A stretch of DNA of 64,000 nucleotides from Mannheimia haemolytica. Lineage in GTDB: Bacteria; Pseudomonadota; Gammaproteobacteria; Enterobacterales; Pasteurellaceae. A model generated the notes under the pieces. It was not told the origin of the DNA. It did not search any database and saw nothing but the letters and a program-made list of their open reading frames with translations. The DNA lies in the NCBI RefSeq assembly GCF_004342115.1, contig NZ_SMAC01000007.1, forward strand, positions 30,620 through 94,619. The letters are read 5' to 3'. This document shows, in pieces, positions 8,766 through 19,482 of this stretch. The position numbers and the translations under genes were made by a program. The stretch's first letter is position 1; every line of letters starts with the position of its first letter.

Positions 8766-8784
8766 CTCTCCCCTTGTGGGAGAG
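8766..8784 (+). repeat. Intercistronic hairpin between hslV and hslU
   Basis: CTCTCCC (8766-8772) pairs with GGGAGAG (8778-8784) over a 5-base loop. The stem is GC-rich and lacks a T tract, so it looks like an mRNA-stabilising or dispersed intergenic palindrome rather than a terminator. Confidence 0.5.
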
Positions 8785-8809
8785 GGTAATTAATTTAAGG
8801 AATAACATT

Positions 8810-10132
8810 ATGTCAATGACACCCCGTGAAATCGTCTCAGAATTAGACGCACACATTATCGGACAAAAAGATGCAAAACGTGCGGTAGCAATTGCTTTGC
8901 GTAACCGCTGGAGAAGAATGCAGTTGCCGGAAGATCTCCGCCAAGAAGTGACCCCCAAAAATATTTTAATGATCGGTCCGACCGGTGTGGGTAAAACCGA
9001 AATCGCCCGCCGTTTGGCGAAGCTTGCCAATGCCCCTTTTATCAAAGTTGAGGCAACCAAATTCACTGAAGTGGGGTATGTGGGTAAAGAAGTGGATTCG
9101 ATTATCCGTGATCTAGCTGATGTGTCGATGAAATTAGTCCGCCAACAAGCGGTCGAAAAAAATAAAATGCGTGCACAAGATGCAGCGGAAGATCGCATTT
9201 TAGACGTATTATTGCCACCGGCGAAAGATCAGTGGGGAAATGTGCAGGAATCCGACAATAATTCTACCCGCCAAACTTTCCGCAAAAAATTGCGTGAAGG
9301 GCAATTAGACGATAAAGAGATTGAAATTGACGTGGCAGCTCAAGTGAGCGTTGAGATTATGACCCCGCCGGGAATGGAAGAGATGACCTCGCAATTACAA
9401 TCGCTGTTTGAGGGAATGTCGCCAAGCAAAACCAAAAAACGCAAAATGAAAATCAAAGATGCGTTAAAGGTGATGCTTGATGAAGAAGCGGCGAAATTAG
9501 TAAATCCTGAAGAGCTGAAACAGCAAGCGATTGAAGCGGTGGAACAGCACGGTATTGTCTTTATTGATGAGATCGACAAAATCTGTAAAAAAGGCGAGCA
9601 TTCGGGTGGAGATGTTTCTCGTGAAGGTGTTCAGCGTGATTTACTTCCAATCATTGAAGGCTCAACGGTAAATACCAAGCACGGTATGGTGAAAACCGAC
9701 CATATTCTGTTTATCTGCTCGGGGGCATTCCAAGTGGCTCGCCCGTCTGATTTACTCCCAGAATTACAGGGTCGCTTGCCGATTCGTGTGGAGTTAAAAT
9801 CGCTTACCAAAGAAGATTTTGAGCGTATTTTAACCGAACCGAATGCCTCATTAACCTTGCAATATCGTGAGTTGATGAAAACTGAAGGCGTGGAGATTGA
9901 GTTCACTAAAGGCGGTATCAGCCGTATTGCAGAAAGTGCATTCCGTGTGAACGAGAAAACCGAAAACATCGGGGCAAGACGTTTACACACCGTGCTTGAG
10001 CGTTTGATGGACGGCATTTCGTTCGATGCCAGCGAACGCCGTGGTGAAAAAATCATCATTGATGAAAACTATGTTTCCGAAGCGTTAAATGACGTGGTGG
10101 AAAACGAAGATTTAAGTCGCTTTATTTTGTAG
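8810..10132 (+). CDS. hslU: HslU ATPase/unfoldase subunit of HslVU protease (ClpY)
   Basis: HslU is the AAA+ hexamer that unfolds substrates for HslV. It has 440 residues from the ATG at 8810 ([19 protein letters not shown]), preceded by TAAGGA; a TTG further upstream at 8774 is not used by the family. Visible motifs are Walker [10 protein letters not shown], the pore motif GYVGKEVD, a charged intermediate domain at about 110-240, Walker [12 protein letters not shown], the sensor II region [13 protein letters not shown], and the C-terminal tail ending LSRFIL that activates HslV. Confidence 0.98.
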   Translation: MSMTPREIVSELDAHIIGQKDAKRAVAIALRNRWRRMQLPEDLRQEVTPKNILMIGPTGVGKTEIARRLAKLANAPFIKVEATKFTEVGYVGKEVDSIIRDLADVSMKLVRQQAVEKNKMRAQDAAEDRILDVLLPPAKDQWGNVQESDNNSTRQTFRKKLREGQLDDKEIEIDVAAQVSVEIMTPPGMEEMTSQLQSLFEGMSPSKTKKRKMKIKDALKVMLDEEAAKLVNPEELKQQAIEAVEQHGIVFIDEIDKICKKGEHSGGDVSREGVQRDLLPIIEGSTVNTKHGMVKTDHILFICSGAFQVARPSDLLPELQGRLPIRVELKSLTKEDFERILTEPNASLTLQYRELMKTEGVEIEFTKGGISRIAESAFRVNEKTENIGARRLHTVLERLMDGISFDASERRGEKIIIDENYVSEALNDVVENEDLSRFIL

Positions 10133-10207
10133 TTTTAAGTTATACAAGCGGTTATTTTAGCGAAAAATCTTGCGAATTAGCCGCTTTTCATATTGTTAGT
10201 TGTAAAA

Positions 10208-11086
10208 ATGAAAAATCTATACAAATGGCCTGCTGCACAATCGCTTTATCCAAATCAGGGAAAGAAGTCTTACGCAGGGAAACGTTTTCGTTACCGTCTT
10301 CGCTCTTGGTTGCATCATTCCAAAATCAAGCAATTTGAGCAGTTCGTTACACAAAATCCACAACTGATTCCGCTCTTAAATGCTCGACCAAATTACAGCT
10401 ACCCCGTGGCTCACCGCTTTTTAGATAAGCGTTTCAGTGCAAAACAACGCTTACAAAAAATCACAGATAACCTGCTGTTTTTACCGCAAAAATTGGCTCA
10501 TTTACCACCTCTATGGGAACAAGCGGTCAATTTTGGTGAAATTATTGCAGATTTTGAGTTATGGCTTAACATCAATGAACATCAGCCGATGGAAGGTTTT
10601 TGGGCATTAGAACTTCGCCACAGACCGACTAATCAGCTAGTTTATTTATTAACATTTGGTAAGTTAGATGAAGCCTTGTTGATAGCCGTAATTCAAGGTC
10701 CGAATTTTGAAGATTCAAAAGAGCTGGTGAAACAATTAACCAAAAGTTGCCACGGCTTACGCCCGGCCTATTTAATGGTTGAAACGATGAAGGCTTTAAC
10801 GGCTGTTCTTGGCTATCAGAGTTTACTAGGCATTCCACAGAAATACCAGAATAAATCCCGCTGGGTGCAAAGTAAGCGCTATGTAGTGGATTATGATGCT
10901 ATTTTTGCGGAATCGGGCGGAAAGCCGGGAAATTATTGGCAGTTACCCCTTGAATTGGAAAGTAAAAAAATAGATGAAATTCCAAGCAAAAAACGCTCAA
11001 TGTATCGCAAGCGTTATGAAATGCTAGCTAATTTAAAGCAGACCATGGAGCTTATGCTTAAAACTTATACTGGCTTAAATGGGTAA
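10208..11086 (+). CDS. VirK/YbjX-family protein (DUF535)
   Basis: The protein has 292 residues from the ATG at 10208 (MKNLYKWPAAQSLYPNQGKK); a TTG at 10193 would add 5. It is a full-length DUF535 protein with the family segments FWALELRH, LLTFGKL, AVIQGPN, CHGLRPAYLMVE and the C-terminal SKKRSMYRKRYEML. Family members include VirK and YbjX, linked to envelope resistance and virulence, but the biochemical function is unknown. It stands alone between hslU and a convergent artJ-like gene. Confidence 0.88.
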   Translation: MKNLYKWPAAQSLYPNQGKKSYAGKRFRYRLRSWLHHSKIKQFEQFVTQNPQLIPLLNARPNYSYPVAHRFLDKRFSAKQRLQKITDNLLFLPQKLAHLPPLWEQAVNFGEIIADFELWLNINEHQPMEGFWALELRHRPTNQLVYLLTFGKLDEALLIAVIQGPNFEDSKELVKQLTKSCHGLRPAYLMVETMKALTAVLGYQSLLGIPQKYQNKSRWVQSKRYVVDYDAIFAESGGKPGNYWQLPLELESKKIDEIPSKKRSMYRKRYEMLANLKQTMELMLKTYTGLNG

Positions 11087-11096
11087 ATCAAAGAAT

Positions 11097-11142
11097 ACAA
11101 GCGGTCAAAATCTGCAAAACTTTGCAAAAAATGACCGCTTAC
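11097..11142. terminator. Inverted uptake-signal pair acting as two-way terminator
   Basis: AAGCGGTCA (11099-11107) pairs with TGACCGCTT (11132-11140); both arms are DNA uptake signal cores. The pair lies between the converging VirK-like gene and artJ, where a bidirectional terminator is expected. Confidence 0.65.
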
Positions 11143-11145
11143 AAG

Positions 11146-11862
11146 TTACTTGCCGCCCATCCATTTATCATAGATTTTTTGATATTCGCCATTCTCTTTA
11201 ATCGTTTTTAATGCTGCATTGAATTGATCAACTAATACTTGGTTTTTCAAGTGAGTTGCAATGCCTAAACCATCACCAAAATAGTTTGGATTATTGATTT
11301 TCTCCCCTACAAAATCTAGCCCTTCGTGTTTTCTTGCCATCTCAGCCAATACCGGCACATCGCCAAAAATAGCATCAATTCGCCCATTTTGCACATCTAA
11401 AATAGCATTTTGATAAGAGGCATAAGATTTCACATTGTACTCTTTTTTCTCTTTTGCTAAATAGTGTTGGTAAGTAGTCCCATTTTGCACACCAATCGTT
11501 TTCACCTTAGCAAAATCTATATCTTTTTTCGCAATGAAGGCAGCAGAGCTTGGAAAGTAAGGCTCGCTAAATAATACTTGTTTCTTACGTGGTTCCGCAA
11601 TACCCATACCTGAAATTGCAGCATCAAATTGTTTTTGTTTTAGGCTTTGGATTAAGCTATCAAAAGGTTGGCTATGGAATGTACAATTTGCATTCATCTC
11701 TTTACAGATAGCATTTGCAATATCCACATCAAAACCGATAATTTCTCCCTTCTCGTCGGTCATTTCAAATGGAGGATAGCTTGGCTCCATCACAAATTTG
11801 ATATCTTGTGCCTGCGCAGTAACCACACACCCGAATAAAAGGGTCAAAAGTGTTTTTTTCAT
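11146..11862 (-). CDS. artJ: Arginine/polar amino-acid ABC transporter periplasmic binding protein
   Basis: This is a periplasmic substrate-binding protein of the cationic amino-acid type. It has 238 residues from the ATG at 11862, chosen because it begins a signal peptide (MKKTLLTLLFGCVVTAQAQ, cleavage after AQA) and has GGGA at the right distance; an upstream start would add an untypical extension. SBP_bac_3 features include EPSYPPFEMTDEKGEIIGFDVDIA, GMGIAEPRKKQVLFSEPYF and the C-terminal YQKIYDKWMG. No permease or ATPase gene is adjacent, so it is an orphan component. It is divergent from the leukotoxin operon and shares its upstream region. Confidence 0.88.
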   Translation of the reverse strand: MKKTLLTLLFGCVVTAQAQDIKFVMEPSYPPFEMTDEKGEIIGFDVDIANAICKEMNANCTFHSQPFDSLIQSLKQKQFDAAISGMGIAEPRKKQVLFSEPYFPSSAAFIAKKDIDFAKVKTIGVQNGTTYQHYLAKEKKEYNVKSYASYQNAILDVQNGRIDAIFGDVPVLAEMARKHEGLDFVGEKINNPNYFGDGLGIATHLKNQVLVDQFNAALKTIKENGEYQKIYDKWMGGK

Positions 11863-12258
11863 AAAAAGTCCCTGTGTTTTCATTATAAGGATTACCACTT
11901 TAACGCAGTTACTTTCTTAAAAAAAGTCTTCTTTTCATAAAGTTTGTTTTATGTCATACAAACACATCAAATTGAGATGTAGTTTCTCAATCCTCTTGAT
12001 TCCTCTATCTCAAAAAAACAACCAAAAAGAAAAAAGAAAAGTATATGTTACATTAATATTACAATGTAATTATTTTGTTTAATTTCCCTACATTTTGTAT
12101 AACTTTAAAACACTCCTTTTTCTCTTCTGATTATATAAAAGACAAAAAATACAATTTAAGCTAAAAAAAACAACAAAAAATACGACAATAAGATCGAGTA
12201 ATGATTATATTATGCTATAATTTTTGACCTAATTTAGAATAATTATCGAGTGCAAATT
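11863..12258 (+). promoter_or_regulatory. Leukotoxin operon promoter region, AT-rich with phased A-tracts
   Basis: About 396 bases separate artJ and lktC with no gene between them. The stretch is extremely AT-rich and rich in A-tracts (for example at 12013-12041 and 12140-12180), the pattern of intrinsically curved DNA. A TATAAT -10 element is at 12216-12221, about 38 bases before the lktC ATG, without a good -35 at 17 bases, suggesting an activator-dependent promoter. I found no ops/JUMPstart element. Confidence 0.7.
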
Positions 12259-12762
12259 ATGAATCAATCTTATTTTAACTTACTAGGAAACATTACTTGG
12301 CTATGGATGAACTCCTCCCTCCACAAAGAATGGAGCTGTGAACTACTAGCACGCAATGTGATTCCTGCAATTGAAAATGAACAATATATGCTACTTATAG
12401 ATAACGGTATTCCGATCGCTTATTGTAGTTGGGCAGATTTAAACCTTGAGACTGAGGTGAAATATATTAAGGATATTAGTTCATTAACACCGGAGGAATG
12501 GCAGTCTGGCGATAGACGTTGGATTATTGATTGGGTAGCACCATTCGGACATTCTCAATTACTTTATAAAAAAATGTGTCAGAAATATGCTGATACACTC
12601 GTCAGATCTATACGCTTCCAACCAAATCAAAAATCAGTAGGAAAAATTGCTTATTTCAAAGGAGGTAAATTAGATAAAAAAACAGCAAAAAAACGTTTTG
12701 ATACATATCAAGAAGAGCTGGCAACAGCACTTAAAAATGAATTTAATTTTATTAAAAAATAG
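12259..12762 (+). CDS. lktC: RTX toxin-activating lysine acyltransferase LktC
   Basis: LktC transfers a fatty acyl chain from acyl-ACP to internal lysines of proLktA, which is needed for cell lysis. It has 167 residues from the ATG at 12259 (MNQSYFNLLGNITWLWMNS); a GTG 9 bases upstream is less likely. The catalytic His (NSSLHKEW, residue 22) and Asp (IIDWVAPFG, residue 91) of the HlyC family are present. Compared with the M. haemolytica A1 protein as I remember it, residues about 110-128 (KYADTLVRSIRFQPNQKSVG) appear divergent. It is first in lktCABD; lktA follows after 15 bases. Confidence 0.96.
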   Translation: MNQSYFNLLGNITWLWMNSSLHKEWSCELLARNVIPAIENEQYMLLIDNGIPIAYCSWADLNLETEVKYIKDISSLTPEEWQSGDRRWIIDWVAPFGHSQLLYKKMCQKYADTLVRSIRFQPNQKSVGKIAYFKGGKLDKKTAKKRFDTYQEELATALKNEFNFIKK

Positions 12763-12777
12763 AAGGAGACATCCCTT

Positions 12778-15639
12778 ATGGGTAATAAACTTACTAATAT
12801 TTCAACAAATTTAAAAAGTTCCTGGTTGACTGCTAAATCCGGTTTAAATAGAACAGGACAATCATTAGCTAAAGCAGGGCAATCTTTAAAAACAGGGGCA
12901 AAAAAAATCATCCTCTATATCCCAAAAGATTACCAATATGATACCGATAAAGGTAATGGTTTACAGGATTTAGTTAAGGCAGCTGAAGAGCTTGGTATTG
13001 AAGTGCAAAAAGAAGAGAGCAATGATATTGCAAAAGCACAAACCAGTTTAGGCACAATTCACAATGTATTGGGTTTAACTGAGCGTGGTATTGTTTTGTC
13101 AGCCCCTCAGCTTGATAAATTGCTTCAAAAAACCAAAGTAGGTCAAGCGATTGGCTCTACAGAAAATATTACAAAAGGTTTTAGTAATGCAAAAACAGTA
13201 TTATCTGGAATCCAATCTATTCTAGGTTCTGTCTTAGCCGGTATGGACTTAGATGAAGCATTACAAAATAACAGCAATGAGCTAACACTTGCTAAAGCTG
13301 GTTTAGAGTTAACCAACTCGTTGATCGAAAATATTGCTAACTCAGTGAAAACATTAGACGCCTTTGGTGATCAAATTAATCAACTTGGTTCAAAACTGCA
13401 AAATGTCAAAGGATTAAGCTCTCTTGGCGAAAAACTAAAAGGTCTGAGTGGCTTTGATAAAACCAGCCTTGGTTTAGATATTGTATCCGGCTTGCTGTCG
13501 GGAGCAACGGCTGCACTTGTACTTGCAGACAAAAACGCTTCAACATCAAGAAAAGTGGGTGCAGGTTTTGAATTAGCAAACCAAGTTGTTGGTAATATTA
13601 CCAAAGCCGTTTCTTCTTACATTTTAGCCCAACGTGTTGCAGCCGGTTTATCTTCAACCGGACCTGTGGCAGCCTTAATTGCTTCTACCGTTTCTCTTGC
13701 GATTAGCCCATTATCATTTGCCGGTATTGCCGATAAATTTAATCACGCAAAAAGTTTAGAAAGCTATGCTGAACGTTTTAAAAAATTAGGCTATGACGGT
13801 GATAATTTATTAGCAGAATATCAACGTGGAACAGGGACTATTGATGCTTCAGTAACAGCAATCAATACAGCATTGGCTGCTATTGCTGGTGGTGTATCTG
13901 CCGCTGCTGCCGGCTCTGTGGTTGCTTCACCAATTGCCCTACTTGTATCAGGTATTACCGGTGTGATTTCCACTATTCTACAGTACTCTAAACAAGCAAT
14001 GTTTGAACACGTTGCAAATAAAATTCACAATAAAATTGTAGAATGGGAAAAAAATAATCCAGGTAAGAACTACTTTGAAAATGGTTACGATGCCCGTTAT
14101 CTTGCGAATTTACAAGATAATATGAAATTCTTACTGAACTTAAACAAAGAGTTACAGGCAGAACGTGTTATTGCAATTACTCAGCAGCAATGGGATAACA
14201 ACATTGGTGATTTAGCCGGTATCAGTCGTCTAGGTGAAAAAGTACTTAGCGGGAAAGCCTATGTTGATGCCTTTGAAGAAGGTCAACATCTTAAAGCGGA
14301 TAAATTAGTGCAATTAGATTCTGCGAAAGGGATTATTGATGTTAGTAACACTGGAGAAGCGAAAACACAGCATATTTTATTCCGGACACCGTTATTAACT
14401 CCGGGAACAGAAAAACGCGAGCGAGTGCAGACGGGTAAATATGAGTATATTACTAAACTTCATATTAACCGAGTAGATAGCTGGAAAATTACAGATGGTG
14501 CAGCAAGTTCTACCTTTGATTTAACTAACGTTGTTCAGCGTATTGGTATTGAATTAGACAATGCTGGAAATGTAACTAAAACCAAAGAAACAAAAATTAT
14601 TGCCAAACTTGGTGAAGGTGATGACAACGTATTTGTTGGTTCTGGTACGACGGAAATTGATGGCGGTGAAGGTTACGACCGAGTTCACTATAGCCGCGGA
14701 AACTATGGTGCTTTAACTATTGATGCAACCAAAGAGACCGAGCAAGGTAGTTATACCGTAAATCGTTTCGTAGAAAGCGGTAAAGCATTACACGAAGTGA
14801 CTTCAACTCACACCGCATTAGTGGGCAACCGTGAAGAAAAAATTGAATATCGTCATAGCAATAACCAGCACCATGCCGGTTATTACACCAAAGATACCTT
14901 GAAAGCTGTTGAAGAAATTATCGGTACATCACATAACGATATTTTTAAAGGTAGTAAGTTCAATGATGCCTTTAATGGTGGTGATGGTGTCGATACTATT
15001 GACGGTAACGACGGCAATGACCGCTTATTTGGTGGTAAAGGCGATGATATTATCGATGGTGGAAATGGTGATGACTTTATCGATGGCGGTAAAGGCAATG
15101 ACCTATTACACGGCGGTAAAGGTGATGATATTTTCGTTCACCGTCAAGGCGATGGTAATGATTCAATTACTGAATCGGAAGGTAATGATAAATTATCATT
15201 CTCTGACTCAAATCTAAAAGATTTAACCTTTGAGAAAGTAAATCACCACCTTGTGATTACTAATACCAAGCAGGAAAAAGTCACCATTCAAAACTGGTTC
15301 CGTGAAGCAGAGTTTGCAAAAACAATTCAAAATTATGTTGCAACAAGAGACGATAAAATTGAAGAGATTATCGGTCAAAATGGTGAACGGATTACCTCGA
15401 AGCAAGTGGATGAACTTATCGAAAAAGGTAACGGTAAAATCGCTCAGAGTGAACTGACAAAAGTTGTGGATAACTATCAATTACTCAAATATAGCCGAGA
15501 TGCATCAAACAGTTTAGATAAGTTAATCTCATCTGCAAGTGCATTTACCTCGTCTAATGATTCGAGAAATGTATTAGCGAGCCCAACTTCAATGTTGGAT
15601 CCGAGTTTATCTTCTATTCAATTTGCTAGAGCAGCTTAA
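12778..15639 (+). CDS. lktA: Leukotoxin A, RTX pore-forming cytolysin
   Basis: LktA kills ruminant leukocytes by binding CD18 and forming pores. The protein is 953 residues, the M. haemolytica length. It has an amphipathic N terminus, a hydrophobic pore region at about 230-410, and acylation Lys554 (TGKYEYIT; codon at 14437). Glycine/aspartate calcium-binding nonapeptides span about 725-786 (GGKGDD, GGNGDD, GGKGND), followed by an uncleaved C-terminal secretion signal. The N-terminal 200 residues and the C-terminal 150 appear to differ from the A1 allele I remember and resemble ovine/B. trehalosi-like alleles, while the centre looks alike. AGAAGGAGA precedes the ATG. Confidence 0.98.
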   Translation: MGNKLTNISTNLKSSWLTAKSGLNRTGQSLAKAGQSLKTGAKKIILYIPKDYQYDTDKGNGLQDLVKAAEELGIEVQKEESNDIAKAQTSLGTIHNVLGLTERGIVLSAPQLDKLLQKTKVGQAIGSTENITKGFSNAKTVLSGIQSILGSVLAGMDLDEALQNNSNELTLAKAGLELTNSLIENIANSVKTLDAFGDQINQLGSKLQNVKGLSSLGEKLKGLSGFDKTSLGLDIVSGLLSGATAALVLADKNASTSRKVGAGFELANQVVGNITKAVSSYILAQRVAAGLSSTGPVAALIASTVSLAISPLSFAGIADKFNHAKSLESYAERFKKLGYDGDNLLAEYQRGTGTIDASVTAINTALAAIAGGVSAAAAGSVVASPIALLVSGITGVISTILQYSKQAMFEHVANKIHNKIVEWEKNNPGKNYFENGYDARYLANLQDNMKFLLNLNKELQAERVIAITQQQWDNNIGDLAGISRLGEKVLSGKAYVDAFEEGQHLKADKLVQLDSAKGIIDVSNTGEAKTQHILFRTPLLTPGTEKRERVQTGKYEYITKLHINRVDSWKITDGAASSTFDLTNVVQRIGIELDNAGNVTKTKETKIIAKLGEGDDNVFVGSGTTEIDGGEGYDRVHYSRGNYGALTIDATKETEQGSYTVNRFVESGKALHEVTSTHTALVGNREEKIEYRHSNNQHHAGYYTKDTLKAVEEIIGTSHNDIFKGSKFNDAFNGGDGVDTIDGNDGNDRLFGGKGDDIIDGGNGDDFIDGGKGNDLLHGGKGDDIFVHRQGDGNDSITESEGNDKLSFSDSNLKDLTFEKVNHHLVITNTKQEKVTIQNWFREAEFAKTIQNYVATRDDKIEEIIGQNGERITSKQVDELIEKGNGKIAQSELTKVVDNYQLLKYSRDASNSLDKLISSASAFTSSNDSRNVLASPTSMLDPSLSSIQFARAA

Positions 15640-15651
15640 TTTTTAATGATT

Positions 15652-15698
15652 GGCAACTCTATATTGTTTCGCACATTATGGAGTTGCCGTTTTATTTT
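15652..15698 (+). terminator. Rho-independent attenuator between lktA and lktB
   Basis: GGCAACTC (15652-15659) and GAGTTGCC (15681-15688) form a stem followed by GTTTTATTTT. It lies between lktA and lktB, the same place as the attenuator of other RTX operons, and should make the toxin and activator transcript more abundant than the exporter transcript. Confidence 0.8.
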
Positions 15699-15713
15699 AT
15701 AAAAGGAGACAAT

Positions 15714-17840
15714 ATGGAAGCTAACCATCAAAGGAATGATCTTGGTTTAGTTGCCCTCACTATGTTGGCACAATACCATAATATTTCGCTTAATCCGGAA
15801 GAAATAAAACATAAATTTGATCTTGACGGAAAAGGGCTTTCTTTAACCTCTTGGCTTTTAGCCGCAAAATCGTTAGCGTTGAAAGCGAAACACATTAAAA
15901 AAGAGATTTCTCGCTTACACTTGGTGAATTTACCTGCATTAGTTTGGCAAGATAACGGTAAACATTTTTTATTGGTAAAAGTGGATACCGATAATAACCG
16001 CTATTTAACTTACAATTTGGAACAAGATGCCCCACAAATTCTGTCACAAGACGAATTTGAAGCCTGCTATCAAGGGCAATTAATTTTGGTCACATCTAGA
16101 GCTTCCGTAGTTGGTCAACTAGCAAAGTTCGATTTCACCTGGTTTATTCCGGCGGTGATCAAATACCGAAAAATCTTTCTAGAAACCTTGATTGTTTCGA
16201 TCTTTTTGCAAATTTTTGCCCTAATTACACCGCTATTTTTCCAAGTTGTTATGGATAAAGTACTGGTGCATCGAGGTTTTTCAACCTTGAATATCATTAC
16301 GGTTGCCTTAGCTATTGTGATCATCTTTGAAATTGTCTTAAGCGGTTTACGCACCTACGTGTTTTCCCATAGCACTAGTCGGATTGACGTGGAATTAGGC
16401 GCTAAATTATTTAGGCATTTATTATCGTTACCTATTTCTTATTTTGAGAACAGACGTGTTGGCGATACAGTTGCACGGGTCAGAGAATTGGATCAAATAC
16501 GAAATTTCCTTACCGGACAAGCATTAACCTCGGTATTAGATTTATTATTCTCTTTTATCTTTTTTGCCGTAATGTGGTATTACAGCCCGAAATTGACCTT
16601 AGTCATTCTCGGCTCACTACCCTGCTATATTTTATGGTCAATTTTTATTAGTCCGATTTTAAGACGGCGTTTAGACGATAAATTTGCCCGAAGTGCTGAC
16701 AATCAAGCATTCTTAGTTGAATCGGTAACAGCCATCAATATGATTAAAGCGATGGCGGTTGCTCCACAAATGACGGATACATGGGATAAACAGCTGGCAA
16801 GCTATGTTTCATCAAGCTTCCGTGTCACCGTATTAGCAACCATTGGGCAACAAGGTGTACAACTTATTCAAAAAACCGTTATGGTGATCAACCTTTGGCT
16901 AGGGGCACACTTAGTTATTTCAGGCGATCTTAGTATTGGGCAATTAATTGCCTTTAATATGCTATCAGGGCAAGTGATTGCACCGGTGATTCGGCTGGCT
17001 CAGCTCTGGCAAGATTTCCAACAAGTTGGGATTTCCGTCACTCGCTTAGGTGATGTTTTAAACTCTCCAACCGAACAATATCAAGGCAAATTATCACTAC
17101 CAGAAATAAAAGGCTATATCTCATTTAAAAATATCCGCTTTAGATATAAACCAGATGCACCAACTATTTTAAATAATGTGAATTTAGAAATTAGGCAAGG
17201 AGAAGTGATTGGGATTGTTGGACGTTCCGGTTCAGGCAAAAGTACTCTGACTAAATTACTGCAACGTTTTTATATTCCTGAAAATGGGCAGGTTTTGATT
17301 GATGGACATGATCTAGCCTTAGCTGATCCAAACTGGCTACGCCGTCAAATAGGTGTAGTGCTGCAAGATAATGTGTTATTAAACCGCAGTATCCGAGAAA
17401 ATATTGCGCTATCAGATCCAGGAATGCCAATGGAGCGAGTAATTTATGCAGCAAAATTAGCAGGGGCTCACGATTTTATTTCAGAATTGCGTGAAGGTTA
17501 TAACACCATTGTGGGTGAACAAGGAGCGGGGCTTTCAGGCGGGCAACGCCAACGGATTGCGATTGCTCGAGCTTTGGTAAACAACCCGAAAATCCTGATT
17601 TTTGATGAGGCAACCAGTGCCCTCGATTACGAATCTGAGCATATTATTATGCAAAATATGCAAAAAATATGCCAAGGCAGAACCGTGATTTTGATTGCAC
17701 ATCGTTTATCGACCGTCAAAAATGCGGATCGAATTATTGTGATGGAAAAGGGGGAAATTGTTGAGCAAGGCAAGCACCACGAATTACTGCAAAACAGTAA
17801 CGGACTTTATTCCTACTTACACCAATTACAACTTAATTAA
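15714..17840 (+). CDS. lktB: Leukotoxin type I secretion ATP-binding protein LktB
   Basis: LktB is the inner-membrane ABC exporter that drives LktA through LktD and TolC. It has 708 residues from the ATG at 15714 ([20 protein letters not shown]), which has AAAGGAGAC in front; an upstream start would read through the attenuator stem. A degenerate C39-like domain (1-130, lacking the catalytic Cys) binds the toxin, followed by the membrane domain (about 150-430) and an ATPase with Walker [10 protein letters not shown] (503-511), signature LSGGQRQR and Walker [13 protein letters not shown]. lktD follows after 11 bases. Confidence 0.98.
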   Translation: MEANHQRNDLGLVALTMLAQYHNISLNPEEIKHKFDLDGKGLSLTSWLLAAKSLALKAKHIKKEISRLHLVNLPALVWQDNGKHFLLVKVDTDNNRYLTYNLEQDAPQILSQDEFEACYQGQLILVTSRASVVGQLAKFDFTWFIPAVIKYRKIFLETLIVSIFLQIFALITPLFFQVVMDKVLVHRGFSTLNIITVALAIVIIFEIVLSGLRTYVFSHSTSRIDVELGAKLFRHLLSLPISYFENRRVGDTVARVRELDQIRNFLTGQALTSVLDLLFSFIFFAVMWYYSPKLTLVILGSLPCYILWSIFISPILRRRLDDKFARSADNQAFLVESVTAINMIKAMAVAPQMTDTWDKQLASYVSSSFRVTVLATIGQQGVQLIQKTVMVINLWLGAHLVISGDLSIGQLIAFNMLSGQVIAPVIRLAQLWQDFQQVGISVTRLGDVLNSPTEQYQGKLSLPEIKGYISFKNIRFRYKPDAPTILNNVNLEIRQGEVIGIVGRSGSGKSTLTKLLQRFYIPENGQVLIDGHDLALADPNWLRRQIGVVLQDNVLLNRSIRENIALSDPGMPMERVIYAAKLAGAHDFISELREGYNTIVGEQGAGLSGGQRQRIAIARALVNNPKILIFDEATSALDYESEHIIMQNMQKICQGRTVILIAHRLSTVKNADRIIVMEKGEIVEQGKHHELLQNSNGLYSYLHQLQLN

Positions 17841-17851
17841 GAAGGAAAACA

Positions 17852-19288
17852 ATGAAAATATGGCTTAGTGGTATTTATGAATTTTTCCTACGCTATAAAA
17901 ACATTTGGGCAGAAGTATGGAAAATTCGTAAAGAATTAGACCACCCAAACAGAAAAAAAGACGAAAGTGAATTTTTACCGGCACATTTAGAACTGATTGA
18001 AACCCCGGTTTCTAAAAAACCACGTCTAATTGCTTATTTGATTATGCTATTTTTAGTTGTGGCAATTGTGCTTGCCAGTGTAAGCAAAGTTGAAATTGTG
18101 GCGACTGCTCCCGGTAAATTAACTTTTAGTGGCAGAAGTAAAGAAATTAAACCGATTGAAAACGCCATTGTACAAGAAATTTTCGTTAAAGATGGGCAGT
18201 TTGTGGAAAAAGGGCAATTATTAGTCAGCTTAACTGCATTGGGTTCTGATGCAGATATCAAAAAGACCATGGCTTCACTTTCTTTAGCTAAACTGGAGAA
18301 CTATCGCTACCAAACTTTGCTTACTGCCATTGAAAAAGAGTCCTTGCCGGTGATTGATTTATCTAGAACCGAATTTAAAGATTCATCGGAAGAAGATCGA
18401 CTACGTATTAAACACTTAATTGAGGAGCAATACACCACTTGGCAAAAACAAAAAACACAGAAAACTTTAGCGTATAAGCGTAAAGAGGCTGAAAAACAAA
18501 CAATATTTGCCTATGTCCGTAAATATGAAGGTGCAACACGTATTGAACAAGAAAAATTAAAAGACTTTAAGGCACTTTATAAACAGAAGTCTTTATCTAA
18601 GCACGAACTTCTTGCGCAAGAAAATAAATTAATTGAGGCTCAGAATGAGCTAGCTGTTTATCGCTCAAAATTAAATGAATTAGAAAATGATCTACTCAAT
18701 GTAAAAGAAGAACTTGAATTGATCACGCAATTCTTTAAAAGCGATGTGTTGGAAAAATTAAAGCAACATATTGAAAATGAACGCCAACTTCGGCTCGAGT
18801 TAGAAAAAAATAATCAACGCAGACAGGCCTCGATGATCAGAGCACCGGTTTCCGGTACGGTTCAGCAACTGAAAATTCACACTATAGGTGGTGTTGTTAC
18901 GACTGCTGAAACCTTGATGATCATTGTGCCGGAAGACGATGTGTTAGAGGCCACCGCTCTGGTTCCAAACAAAGATATCGGCTTTGTTGCAGCAGGGCAG
19001 GAGGTGATTATTAAAGTGGAAACTTTCCCTTATACACGCTATGGTTATCTAACTGGTCGAATTAAACATATTAGCCCGGATGCGATTGAACAACCTAATG
19101 TAGGCTTAGTTTTTAATGCAACTATAGCTATAGATAGGAAGAATCTAACATCGCCTGATGGGCGAAAAATTGATTTGAGTTCAGGTATGACAATAACTGC
19201 TGAAATCAAAACCGGTGAACGGAGTGTAATGAGTTATTTACTCAGCCCATTAGAAGAATCTGTCACAGAAAGTTTAAGGGAACGCTAA
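17852..19288 (+). CDS. lktD: Leukotoxin secretion membrane fusion protein LktD
   Basis: LktD is the HlyD-family periplasmic adaptor linking LktB to the outer-membrane TolC. The 478 residues comprise a short cytoplasmic N terminus, one membrane span at about residues 59-80 (LIAYLIMLFLVVAIVLASV), a first lipoyl half (VQEIFVKDGQFVEKGQLLVS), a long coiled coil (about 150-320), and a second lipoyl half plus beta barrel (MIRAPVSGTVQQLKIHTIGG). AGAAGGAAAAC precedes the ATG. It is the last gene of the operon. Confidence 0.97.
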   Translation: MKIWLSGIYEFFLRYKNIWAEVWKIRKELDHPNRKKDESEFLPAHLELIETPVSKKPRLIAYLIMLFLVVAIVLASVSKVEIVATAPGKLTFSGRSKEIKPIENAIVQEIFVKDGQFVEKGQLLVSLTALGSDADIKKTMASLSLAKLENYRYQTLLTAIEKESLPVIDLSRTEFKDSSEEDRLRIKHLIEEQYTTWQKQKTQKTLAYKRKEAEKQTIFAYVRKYEGATRIEQEKLKDFKALYKQKSLSKHELLAQENKLIEAQNELAVYRSKLNELENDLLNVKEELELITQFFKSDVLEKLKQHIENERQLRLELEKNNQRRQASMIRAPVSGTVQQLKIHTIGGVVTTAETLMIIVPEDDVLEATALVPNKDIGFVAAGQEVIIKVETFPYTRYGYLTGRIKHISPDAIEQPNVGLVFNATIAIDRKNLTSPDGRKIDLSSGMTITAEIKTGERSVMSYLLSPLEESVTESLRER

Positions 19289-19301
19289 TCGAACCAAAAC
19301 A

Positions 19302-19343
19302 AAGCCATAAAAGCCATTTTGAGCTTTTATGGCTTTATTTTTT
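19302..19343 (+). terminator. Terminator of lktCABD
   Basis: AAGCCATAAAAGC (19302-19314) and GCTTTTATGGCTT (19323-19335) form a perfect 13-bp stem followed by TATTTTTT, 13 bases after the lktD stop. Confidence 0.92.
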
Positions 19344-19482
19344 AGTCCACAAGCGGTCAAAAAAGCCCAATTTTTTACACTTTTATAACAAATTGTTCTA
19401 ACTAAAAATTACTAATTCTTTTCTTTTATAAGACGAATCCTCTATTTTCATTTCATTAACATTGAACTAGAAAAGGGGATTT

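Noticed and set aside
14883..15217. Open frames on both strands within the glycine-rich repeats of lktA
   Set aside because: They are shadows of the repetitive GGxGxD codons; lktA is the clear coding frame.
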